Positions 25,817 to 33,655 of a stretch of 50,526 bases of DNA are shown here, piece by piece. Each line of letters begins with the position of its first letter. Position 1 is the stretch's first letter. The DNA lies in contig CALUHR010000014.1 in NCBI GenBank assembly GCA_944320495.1, forward strand, positions 1-50,526, in the 5' to 3' direction. Source of the DNA: Candidatus Methanomethylophilaceae archaeon (lineage in GTDB: Archaea; Thermoplasmatota; Thermoplasmata; Methanomassiliicoccales; Methanomethylophilaceae). The notes under the pieces were generated by a model that made no database searches, was not told the origin of the DNA, and saw only the letters and a program-made list of their open reading frames with translations. The position numbers and the translations under genes are program-made.

Positions 25817-28602
25817 TGATGGACCAGAGCAAGATAGAGAATACAATCACAATCGTTCGTGCGCTAATTAATCAAAAATTCGGAGACGAGACTCCTTCTG
25901 AGTCAGACATTGTCAAGACGGTGATGAGTGTCAAAGATCTTGCAAATCTCACGGACGAGGAGGCAGAGGAGACGTCACGTCAGATTCTCAGCATCATGGG
26001 ACACTACATGGATGTGGGGGTCATGTTATCTTCTGAGCATAAGTCTTGGTACTACTCTCGTACCAAAGATGTGGATTTGCGTTTTACAAATCGTAATTTG
26101 AAATATCAGGATCAATACCGTCATCTTCCTCCTAAGGTAATTACTACTGTAGATCAGGTAACTAGCAGTATCATGGATCAGATAGCAGATCCAACCCAGG
26201 TTGGATCAAAACGTCTAGGACTGGTCATGGGGGATGTTCAGTCTGGAAAAACGAATACCTATACCACCCTGTGCTGTAAGGCGGCGGACATGGGTTATCG
26301 TGTGATCATTCTTCTAACAGGGACTCTTGAGATTCTACGCAAGCAGACGCAGGCGAGGCTGGATGAGGGTCTTGTAGGAAAGGACAGTGCCGCTTTCATA
26401 AAAAAGAAGGATAAGACCATCGGTGTAGGATACATCGATACCACACCAAGCATGGTTGTTTTTACCTCAACCGAAGGTGATTTCAATTCAAAGAAGGCCA
26501 CTGATCTGAATATCAGTGTGGACAATCTGAATGTTCCCCTGCTCCTGGTACTGAAGAAAAATAGCAAGGTTCTCAAGAATCTGAACCAATGGCTATCAGT
26601 CAACACCAGCAAAAGGATAGAGGCTCCTTTGCTTCTTATCGATGACGAGGCAGATAATGCATCGATAGACACATCTGGCAATGATCAAGAAGCTACTGCG
26701 GTGAACAGCTCTATCCGTGACATCTTAGGCATGTTTGTGACTTCCACGTACGTAGCCTTTACAGCCACTCCTTTCGCGAATATCTTTATTGATCCGGAAG
26801 CAGATGACGACCTGTATCCTCGGCATTTCATATACTGTCTCTCATCGCCGGACAATTACATAGGGCCTCAGTCGATGTATTCAGAATCGGGCAGATACAG
26901 ATCAATTCTGAGAATAATACCTGTGCTACCGGCGAGTGAGACTAGCAAGGGAGGTCTTGAGGAGCTTCCTTATGACCACTCCAAGGACTATGTGTTACAG
27001 AGCATCCCTCCGTCTCTGGAAGAAGCAATCAACTGTTTTCTTCTTTCCTGCGCGGTCAGGGATATCCGGGGTAATGAGCGGAATCATATGTCCATGCTTG
27101 TTAACATGAGCAGATTTACAAACGTCCAGAACTCAGTAAAGGAGTTGGTATACGACTATGTATACAATGTAAAACAGGCATTGGAGGCATATAGTTCTCT
27201 CCCAGAAAAAGAGGCACTCAAACACCGGACTATTAGTGGTCTAAAGCTTACATGGGACAGAGAATATTCTCACTTAGGTTACGAATGGCCAGTTATACAG
27301 CATCAGCTTTTCCAATCTGTAAAGCCGATAGATGTCAGAGCAGTTAATCAGACAAACGGTCCGAAGAATCTGAACTATGCAGATGCGTCTGATGGTCTCA
27401 GAGTAATAGCAGTTGGAGGAAACAGTCTTTCAAGAGGGCTCACGCTAGAAGGGTTGTGTGTCAGCTACTTCTACCGTCGTTCACAGACGTACGATACATT
27501 GATGCAGATGGGTCGCTGGTTCGGATACAGGGATGGTTATGACGATCTGTGCAGAGTCTGGATGACTGAGGAGAGCATAGAATGGTACGAAGGGATATGT
27601 GAAGCCACCGAGGAACTGAAATGGGAATTCAGGGTGATGTCGGACAGGGGCATGACGCCATCTGATTTCGGATTCCGTGTACGCAACAATGTGACCGGAC
27701 TTCTGATAACCGCTCGCAACAAGATGAGGTCTGCAGGCGAGAAGTACATTACAAAAAGAATAGATGCAACACCACTGTGGACATCCAGCATATATTATGA
27801 TGACGAGCACGTCAACAATAACAACAAGGCGGTCACAGAGCTCATAACGTGCATCGACAAAACAATTCCGAGATTTTACAATAAATCTACTGGAAATTGG
27901 GTATGGAGGAGAGTTCCTACTGAAGATATAGTGAAATTTCTGGACACATACATATTTCCAGAGGAAGAGAATGTGCTATTCGACAAGGAAGCAATTCTTG
28001 AAACTTTCAGCTCAGGAAAGTTTCCTCGCGAATGGGATGTAGCCATTCAGCACGGAGATAGCAACAGGACCTACGAAATCGAAGGAATCCAATTGGATCG
28101 TCCGATTAGATTGTCTGTTCGTAACAATGTGGTTATCAACAGAAGCAACGAAGGAGTTCTACGTTTCAAGAGTGCAGCACTTATGAGTTCTTCCAATATG
28201 CGTGAAGGAATATACACCATCAAAGACGGAGAGGAGGTGTATGATAGCAATAAAGTCGCTGAGCTTGAAAAGAACTATCGCAATCTTGTAAGAGATGAGA
28301 AGATACGTGAGGGCAAGGATCCGGACAAGGTTGCAGTTCCTCCCAAAGCGTATCTGATGACCACAGAGCGTCGTCCTATTCTGCTAATATATCCCATAGA
28401 AGTGAATGGAGACTGCCAGGGGGATGATGCAAAAGAAATAGCTGCTGTTCTTGGCGGGCTGCCCACAATAGGCGTGGCACTGGGATTCCCTGAAGTGGAG
28501 AATGCAAAGTCTGATGAGGCGTATGTCATACGTTACAAAACCACTGCTGTGTACAACAAACTTGGAGACAATCCAGATCTTGACGAGGAGGTGTACCAGT
28601 GA
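25816..28602 (+). CDS. Z1-domain ATPase (superfamily II helicase-like translocase)
   Basis: This 928-residue protein carries the Z1 domain, a divergent helicase-like module. Walker A is GDVQSGKT (residues 139-146) and the Walker B box is LLIDDEADNASID near 273-285. A motif III-like VAFTATPFANIFID follows near 313-326. The late conserved LMQMGRWFGYRDGYDDLCRV near 562-581 takes the place of helicase motif VI, and GGNSLSRGLTLEG lies near 535-547. Z1 proteins accompany MORC ATPases in restriction loci and are thought to move along DNA. The ATG overlaps the MORC stop by one base and the gene overlaps the next by four, so stoichiometry is probably controlled by coupled translation. Confidence 0.9.
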   Translation: MMDQSKIENTITIVRALINQKFGDETPSESDIVKTVMSVKDLANLTDEEAEETSRQILSIMGHYMDVGVMLSSEHKSWYYSRTKDVDLRFTNRNLKYQDQYRHLPPKVITTVDQVTSSIMDQIADPTQVGSKRLGLVMGDVQSGKTNTYTTLCCKAADMGYRVIILLTGTLEILRKQTQARLDEGLVGKDSAAFIKKKDKTIGVGYIDTTPSMVVFTSTEGDFNSKKATDLNISVDNLNVPLLLVLKKNSKVLKNLNQWLSVNTSKRIEAPLLLIDDEADNASIDTSGNDQEATAVNSSIRDILGMFVTSTYVAFTATPFANIFIDPEADDDLYPRHFIYCLSSPDNYIGPQSMYSESGRYRSILRIIPVLPASETSKGGLEELPYDHSKDYVLQSIPPSLEEAINCFLLSCAVRDIRGNERNHMSMLVNMSRFTNVQNSVKELVYDYVYNVKQALEAYSSLPEKEALKHRTISGLKLTWDREYSHLGYEWPVIQHQLFQSVKPIDVRAVNQTNGPKNLNYADASDGLRVIAVGGNSLSRGLTLEGLCVSYFYRRSQTYDTLMQMGRWFGYRDGYDDLCRVWMTEESIEWYEGICEATEELKWEFRVMSDRGMTPSDFGFRVRNNVTGLLITARNKMRSAGEKYITKRIDATPLWTSSIYYDDEHVNNNNKAVTELITCIDKTIPRFYNKSTGNWVWRRVPTEDIVKFLDTYIFPEEENVLFDKEAILETFSSGKFPREWDVAIQHGDSNRTYEIEGIQLDRPIRLSVRNNVVINRSNEGVLRFKSAALMSSSNMREGIYTIKDGEEVYDSNKVAELEKNYRNLVRDEKIREGKDPDKVAVPPKAYLMTTERRPILLIYPIEVNGDCQGDDAKEIAAVLGGLPTIGVALGFPEVENAKSDEAYVIRYKTTAVYNKLGDNPDLDEEVYQ

Positions 28603-29501
28603 GGGACATTGTGGCTGAGAGGCTCGGAGATAGTTTCTATCTTGCAGGATCACATCCGCTTAGATGGAGCTACAACAAGTCTCGTACCGCACTGATCCTT
28701 CAGACAGATGAAGAGCCAGATGTTCCACAGCGCTCTTCCAAGGCGGTAGCCCTACGCAAGTGGAGACAGGCAGATGGCAGATGGGCCATCGCATTCATTC
28801 TCATCGATGACAGCTACTCGGAGCAATTCAGATATTTCTGCGAGGATGTAGTGGAGTCTAGCAGATCCGTTCCTCTTGAGAAGGGCGCCAGCTTTGCATA
28901 CGGCAGATTCTCGTTATGGATGCGCATGTTTCGTCCGGTAGGAGGAAAGCTCTCTGAGGAGTCCATTCGCGGGCTTATGGGAGAAATATTCGCCATGCAA
29001 CGTGTTCTCATACCGAGATATGGCGAGATTGCCGTTCTCAAGGCATGGATGAATGCGCGTCGCGGAAAGCAGGACTTCGTGATGGAAGACAGCTGGTACG
29101 AGGTTAAATCCATCATGGAGGGGTCAGCAGGTGTCACTATAACATCGTTCGAGCAACTTGATAGGGATGATTCAGGAGGTCTTGTGGTTGTGCAGCTAAG
29201 AAAGACTAGTCCTGAATCTCCATTGGGTACGAACATAAACAAACTTATCCGCGAGTTTATAGACGGTCTGGAGTCAGCCGAGTCCAGAGATATTATGCTA
29301 GACACGCTGGAGCTGGCTGGATATAGCTATACGGATGAATACAACAGCCTGTGCTTCGATTGCTTGTCCCTGACTTTGTATGCGGTAGATGGCGATTTCC
29401 CTCGCATCAGGCGCTCTCATCTTGACGAGGGCATAGTGTGTGGTAGCTACGAGATATCCCTTGATTCTATCTCAGAGTGGCGGGTGGAAAGATGGAGTTG
29501 A
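28599..29501 (+). CDS. PD-(D/E)XK nuclease (DUF4420-type) of the MORC-Z1 system
   Basis: This 300-residue protein matches the PD-(D/E)XK family that follows Z1 genes. The nuclease core has a helix with Glu129 in RGLMGEIFAMQ, then Asp159 in GKQDF, then Glu168 and Lys170 in YEVKS, the classical E-D-ExK arrangement for Mg-dependent DNA cleavage. The N-terminal beta-rich part has a conserved WAIAFILIDDS. It begins with GTG at 28599, overlapping the Z1 stop codon as GTGA. It is the likely cutting subunit of the system, together with the HNH protein. Confidence 0.85.
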   Translation: MRDIVAERLGDSFYLAGSHPLRWSYNKSRTALILQTDEEPDVPQRSSKAVALRKWRQADGRWAIAFILIDDSYSEQFRYFCEDVVESSRSVPLEKGASFAYGRFSLWMRMFRPVGGKLSEESIRGLMGEIFAMQRVLIPRYGEIAVLKAWMNARRGKQDFVMEDSWYEVKSIMEGSAGVTITSFEQLDRDDSGGLVVVQLRKTSPESPLGTNINKLIREFIDGLESAESRDIMLDTLELAGYSYTDEYNSLCFDCLSLTLYAVDGDFPRIRRSHLDEGIVCGSYEISLDSISEWRVERWS

Positions 29502-31561
29502 ATGAGTACAGATCAGAGACGCTCCAGGACATCCGTCTGGGTGCTGTAGCGAACTCCAATTTCAGAAGAATTGAGTTTGTTGACCATGTGATGAGGATTC
29601 TTCAGGAGTCAGAGGAGGTTGATGACTACACCCTCTGCTATTATGACGGGATTATAGGATCACGCGGGAAGAGGGTGGAGATAGACGGGTATGATTTCGA
29701 TGATTACGATGGAACACTGACCCTCATTGTGTGTAGCTTTAACGGGACTGATATTCCAGGCGTCAGATTAACCAAGACGGATATCGATGGGATGGTCGAA
29801 AGGGCTAAGCGTTTCGCAGAGGGATCCATAGATGGTGTTGCAGAGGACAGCATCGAGGAAAGCGAGCAAGCGTATGAGCTCGCCAGATATATACGGCTGC
29901 TTAGTGAACAGGAGAAGATCAATAGGTACCGCATTCTTGTTCTATCAGACCTTGAGAAGAGCGATCGCATCAAGACGCTGGAGGTAGGTGAGATCGATTC
30001 AAAGGAAGTCCTGCTCAGAGTATGGGATATATCCAATCTGTTTGACCTGGAGGTGTCCCGGAGAGGCTTCGAGGATATCGAGATAGATCTCAAGGATTTT
30101 GGTGTGGATGGTATTCCATGCCTCAGAGCGTGCAGTTCAGGGGGCGAATCAGGATATGACGCATATCTCTGCGCGATTCCGGGAAGGCTTCTTTCCGACC
30201 TCTACGGAAAGTTCGGTAGTAGACTCATGGAGTCAAATGTCAGATCATTTCTGAAGCTTCAAACAAAGACCAACAAGGCAATCCGTTCAACCATTCTTAA
30301 AGAGCCTGAGATGTTTTTCGCATACAACAATGGGATCACAACCACTGCGACAGACATCTGCATTGACGAAACGCCCTCCGGCAAGGTCATTCGCGGATTC
30401 ACCGCACTCCAGATAGTCAATGGCGGGCAGACCACTGCCAGTATCTACACGGTGGGTAAGTCCAGGGACAAGCCAGATCTGGATCAGATATTCGTTCCCA
30501 TGAAGATCACGGTGATCTCCAGGGAGAGAGCAGAGGAAGTGGTTCCGCAGATCTCGCGCAGCGCAAATACGCAGAATAAGGTCAGTGAGGCGGATTTCTT
30601 CTCCAACAGCAAGTTTCACAAGAAGATGGAGGCGTTATCCAGAAGTGAGATGGCTCCACAGAGGCCAGGCATCCCGTACACCACAAGATGGTACTACGAG
30701 CGCACGCGTGGACAGTATCAACAGGATATCAACTCCAAAACTGGTACTGCCCTCTCGAAGTTCAAGATGGAGTATCCCAAGAGTCAGGTGTTCACCAAGA
30801 CTGATTTATCAAAGTATCGGAACAGCTATGATATGAAACCTCATGTTGTTAGCAGAGGGGCTCAATATAGTCTTGTCGAGTTCTCAAAGAGTATCGACGA
30901 GTCCCATATGGACAGCATCAATAGCCATTATTTCCACGAGACGGTAGCCTTGGCAATCTTGTTCCGTCGTATCCAAGACATGGTTTCGGATCAACCTTGG
31001 TACAACGGAGGCTACAGGGCGCAGATTGTTACATACACGATGGCCAAGCTTTCGCAGATGATTGGCGATATGGGAGGGGCTTTGGATCTGGAAAAAATCT
31101 GGAGCATGCAGGAGATTCCTTCTGAGCTTGAGAGGCAGCTGATTCCGATAATGGACTTGGTGAACACATCTATACTTATGGACAAGCGTGAGGAGAATGT
31201 TGCTCAGTGGTGTAAGAAGCCAGCTTGCTGGGAGTGTGTGAAAGGAAGGGCTATAGACCCGCTTCCAGAGCTCAGAACTTGTCTCATTTCAGAGGCCCGC
31301 TCAAAGTGGGATCGGAAGGTGGCAATTCGCAAGCAGAAGGATTCGGATCTGGTTCATGCGCTGATAGATGTTGTGAACTATGGTTCAGGTGCATGGGAGA
31401 AAGCAATGGAGTGGGGGGAGGAGCACGACTCTCTCAGCTGGGAGGACAAGGACCTTCTGAAAAAGGCTATGAGGTGTGACAAAAAGCGTCCGACGGAGAG
31501 GGAGGCGGTCGCCGTTATGAAGGTTCTGGAGAGACTCAGGCAGGACGGCTTTTCCAGATGA
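29492..31561 (+). CDS. AIPR (abortive infection phage resistance) domain protein
   Basis: This 689-residue protein has the AIPR signature: FFAYNNGITTTATDI near residues 275-290, ALQIVNGGQTTASIYT near 308-323, a strand FVPMKITVI near 336-344, and the NTQNKVSEADFFSNS stretch near 362-376. AIPR proteins occur in abortive-infection and restriction loci, and their biochemical role is not settled. The ATG at 29492 is preferred over a GTG at 29477 because a purine-rich ggtggaaag precedes it; either way it overlaps the nuclease gene. The stop codon is directly adjacent to that of the convergent methyltransferase. Confidence 0.88.
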   Translation: MELNEYRSETLQDIRLGAVANSNFRRIEFVDHVMRILQESEEVDDYTLCYYDGIIGSRGKRVEIDGYDFDDYDGTLTLIVCSFNGTDIPGVRLTKTDIDGMVERAKRFAEGSIDGVAEDSIEESEQAYELARYIRLLSEQEKINRYRILVLSDLEKSDRIKTLEVGEIDSKEVLLRVWDISNLFDLEVSRRGFEDIEIDLKDFGVDGIPCLRACSSGGESGYDAYLCAIPGRLLSDLYGKFGSRLMESNVRSFLKLQTKTNKAIRSTILKEPEMFFAYNNGITTTATDICIDETPSGKVIRGFTALQIVNGGQTTASIYTVGKSRDKPDLDQIFVPMKITVISRERAEEVVPQISRSANTQNKVSEADFFSNSKFHKKMEALSRSEMAPQRPGIPYTTRWYYERTRGQYQQDINSKTGTALSKFKMEYPKSQVFTKTDLSKYRNSYDMKPHVVSRGAQYSLVEFSKSIDESHMDSINSHYFHETVALAILFRRIQDMVSDQPWYNGGYRAQIVTYTMAKLSQMIGDMGGALDLEKIWSMQEIPSELERQLIPIMDLVNTSILMDKREENVAQWCKKPACWECVKGRAIDPLPELRTCLISEARSKWDRKVAIRKQKDSDLVHALIDVVNYGSGAWEKAMEWGEEHDSLSWEDKDLLKKAMRCDKKRPTEREAVAVMKVLERLRQDGFSR

Positions 31562-32530
31562 TCAGATCGCCTTGACGATCTTCTTAGCCATCATCTCGAC
31601 TACGGGCACCGTTATAGAGTTGCCAATTTGCATGTACTGGTGACTTCTGGCCATATTTGAAGGGAACTGGATTCCTGTGAGGCCCTGAAATCCAAGACAC
31701 TCGTCGATAGTCAGTTTTCTGATGCCCCAGTCATCACGGATCATTGGTACGTTGTGCCCTCCACCGCCCATATTCGCTGTCAGTGCCGGGCATACTCCGC
31801 TCTTGTTCTCACGGACGTAGTACCTGCGATACTGGTAGACAACGCCCTGTTTTACAATGGACTCATTAAACTTGTCATAGAGCTTTGTATCCCAGGGGCG
31901 GATATAGTACGATTCATCCGCTTTTTCATCCGTGTGCAAGTATTCAGTGATCGGATCGTGTTTTTTCTTGACAGGTGGTTTGATGCATGGATTGCATCTA
32001 TTTTTGTCAAGTGCCACAATGTAAATGCGATTTCTATTGTGGGGAATGCTACAATAGTCCTTGGAGTTGAGGATGTACTGACTGTAGCTGTATCCTCTAG
32101 ATTCTATCTCGTGCCTTATGCGGGCTATCGTGTTACCGTTGTCAATGGTGTTTAGGCGACTAACATTCTCCAGAAATAGAGCTCTAGGCTTCCTTCCGTC
32201 ATCGGTAAGCTCGTCTAAGATGCGAGTTATCTCGAAAAACATGAGACCACGGCCCCTTGGATCGTCGAATCCTAATTGCATTCCCGCTTGTGAGAACGGC
32301 TGGCATGGGAATCCTCCGATCACAATATCCACGTCGTCCTGTATGGAGTTAGAATGTAGATTCACGATATCCTCCTCAAAAAGCGGGAAATCATGTGAGT
32401 TGCGATAGGTCTCGCAGGCATAGTGATCCTTTTCATTGGCGAGGCATATGTCGCATCCAGCATTGTTGAATGCTGTGCAAATGCCACCTATGCCAGCGAA
32501 CAGGCTAAGGACGCTGGGGCGGGAGTTCAT
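31562..32530 (-). CDS. C5-cytosine DNA methyltransferase
   Basis: This 322-residue enzyme has the normal motif order of a C5-cytosine methyltransferase: motif I SLFAGIGG (residues 9-16, SAM binding), motif IV GGFPCQPFSQAG with catalytic Cys76, motif VI LENV near 119-122, motif VIII NRNRIYIV near 167-174, and motif X GNSITVPVVEMM at the C terminus. The target recognition region between VIII and IX is short, so the site is probably 4-6 bases; it cannot be read from sequence. It is AT-rich like the operon it faces. It likely supplies the modification half of the MORC-Z1 system, with Vsr guarding against deamination of its product. Confidence 0.95.
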   Translation of the reverse strand: MNSRPSVLSLFAGIGGICTAFNNAGCDICLANEKDHYACETYRNSHDFPLFEEDIVNLHSNSIQDDVDIVIGGFPCQPFSQAGMQLGFDDPRGRGLMFFEITRILDELTDDGRKPRALFLENVSRLNTIDNGNTIARIRHEIESRGYSYSQYILNSKDYCSIPHNRNRIYIVALDKNRCNPCIKPPVKKKHDPITEYLHTDEKADESYYIRPWDTKLYDKFNESIVKQGVVYQYRRYYVRENKSGVCPALTANMGGGGHNVPMIRDDWGIRKLTIDECLGFQGLTGIQFPSNMARSHQYMQIGNSITVPVVEMMAKKIVKAI

Positions 32531-32662
32531 GTTGTGTTACGACTCAAGCATACTAGTTTAATAAGGGATGCGTTCAACCAGAGACCGAGAATTTTAGTGT
32601 CGAGATCTTCGACAAGTCCGACTATTTCGCCAGATCAACTCTGAGTCGTCGCTTCGAGGCAA

Positions 32663-32682
32663 GTCCTGAGCAGGCTCAGGAC
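32663..32682. terminator. Strong hairpin in the gap between the HNH and methyltransferase genes
   Basis: gtcctgag (32663-32670) and ctcaggac (32675-32682) form a perfect 8-bp stem with a cagg loop. A small second hairpin ccgc-acaaa-gcgg lies at 32698-32710. The 240-base gap 32531-32770 has no gene. The hairpins could end the HNH transcript or shape the 5' leader of the methyltransferase. Confidence 0.45.
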
Positions 32683-32770
32683 CTCCGAATCCCATTACCG
32701 CACAAAGCGGAATTTCGGTTGCAAGGTCATGGAACAGGAATTACAACCTGGTTCGATGGACGTTGAAGAG

Positions 32771-33550
32771 TCAAGTCTCCGACATTTTTACCCCTGCAGT
32801 TTTCTCAAACTCACGGTTGTGAATCTGGAGATATTCGGGATTGGGAGCAATTTTCCTAACATGCAGAGTGGTGAATCCGTCGCACATGGTTCTGTAGATT
32901 TCGCGATTCATGTTTTCCTTCAGAACTGGAGCATAATGGATGCAGCGATCCTCATCCACAGTCATGAGGTGTCTGTCGAAGAGCGAATCGTGGAATGTGT
33001 TCAGGCAGAGGACGTTGTCAAGGCTGGTCTTCTGCTCATCTGTAGCGCATTGGCTCCATGGGACGATGTGGCTGCATCTCAGAATCTGCCGTTCCTTGAT
33101 GCCGGTGACGCTGCATCTGCTTCCAGCTTCGACGAGTAGTGTTCTGCGAAGGGAATCCTGTCCAATGCGTTGCCTGACCTGTCTGATCACATCTCCACCG
33201 TTAACGACCATGGGATCGTATTGGTCCTCCAGGAAGGTCATTTCCCTATAGTATCCGTTATTTTCCAATATGTTTGAGGCTAGTGTGAACATTTCGACTG
33301 GGTCATCCTGGAACATCTTCCAGATGCGTTCTACTTTGGGTCCTCCATGAGAAAAGCCCTTGCGCCCTGATTTCAGATATTCCTTATCGCATGCCGCATA
33401 ATTGCCCCATCTAAAATTGATGGAGCCTTCAGTACGGCCGGTTATTTCCATAAAGATGCGAATATCCTCTTTCTGTGTGCCTTGGGGATCGAGATACATG
33501 GCAAGAGCCAGAATCATCTCATCATCGGACCACGAGTCTCCATCAGCCAT
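32771..33550 (-). CDS. HNH endonuclease with an N-terminal helical domain
   Basis: This 259-residue protein ends in an HNH nuclease of the HNH_2-like type found in restriction systems. The core has RCSVTG (Cys146) and ILRCSHIVPW (Cys159, His161), then LDNVLCLNTFHDSLFDRHLM near 177-196, which holds the Asn and final His. The N-terminal 70 residues form a Trp- and Glu-rich helical domain (ALAMYLDPQG, SINFRWGNY). This resembles a Myb/SANT-like DNA-binding part that often precedes HNH domains. It is co-directional with the methyltransferase and divergent from the helicase gene. It may act as a second nuclease of the system or as a modification-dependent enzyme. Confidence 0.9.
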   Translation of the reverse strand: MADGDSWSDDEMILALAMYLDPQGTQKEDIRIFMEITGRTEGSINFRWGNYAACDKEYLKSGRKGFSHGGPKVERIWKMFQDDPVEMFTLASNILENNGYYREMTFLEDQYDPMVVNGGDVIRQVRQRIGQDSLRRTLLVEAGSRCSVTGIKERQILRCSHIVPWSQCATDEQKTSLDNVLCLNTFHDSLFDRHLMTVDEDRCIHYAPVLKENMNREIYRTMCDGFTTLHVRKIAPNPEYLQIHNREFEKTAGVKMSET

Positions 33551-33655
33551 GATTTCTAATAAGGTGGGATACAGAATAACCTTCCGGACTTTGTGCTTCG
33601 ATTCGGGAAGCCGCTATTCCATAGTTACTATACAGGACAGCCATAGGGGGTCGAG
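33551..33655. promoter_or_regulatory. Divergent promoter gap at the right edge of the AT-rich island
   Basis: The 105-base gap separates the HNH start (minus) from the helicase start (plus). An actatac element near 33628-33635 could serve the helicase gene. Base composition shifts from AT-rich to GC-rich within or just after this gap, so the island boundary is placed here. No direct repeat matching the left edge was found by eye. Confidence 0.4.

Noticed and set aside
23338..33550. Calling the island BREX, DISARM or a classic type I restriction system
   Set aside because: There is no BrxZ/PglZ, DrmA/DrmB, or HsdR/HsdM/HsdS. The MORC ATPase, Z1, DUF4420-like nuclease and AIPR genes point to the MORC-Z1 class instead.
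23060..33640. Integrative element with attachment sites
   Set aside because: No integrase or recombinase gene is present and I could not find matching direct repeats at the two composition boundaries. The nearest tRNA is 20 kb away.
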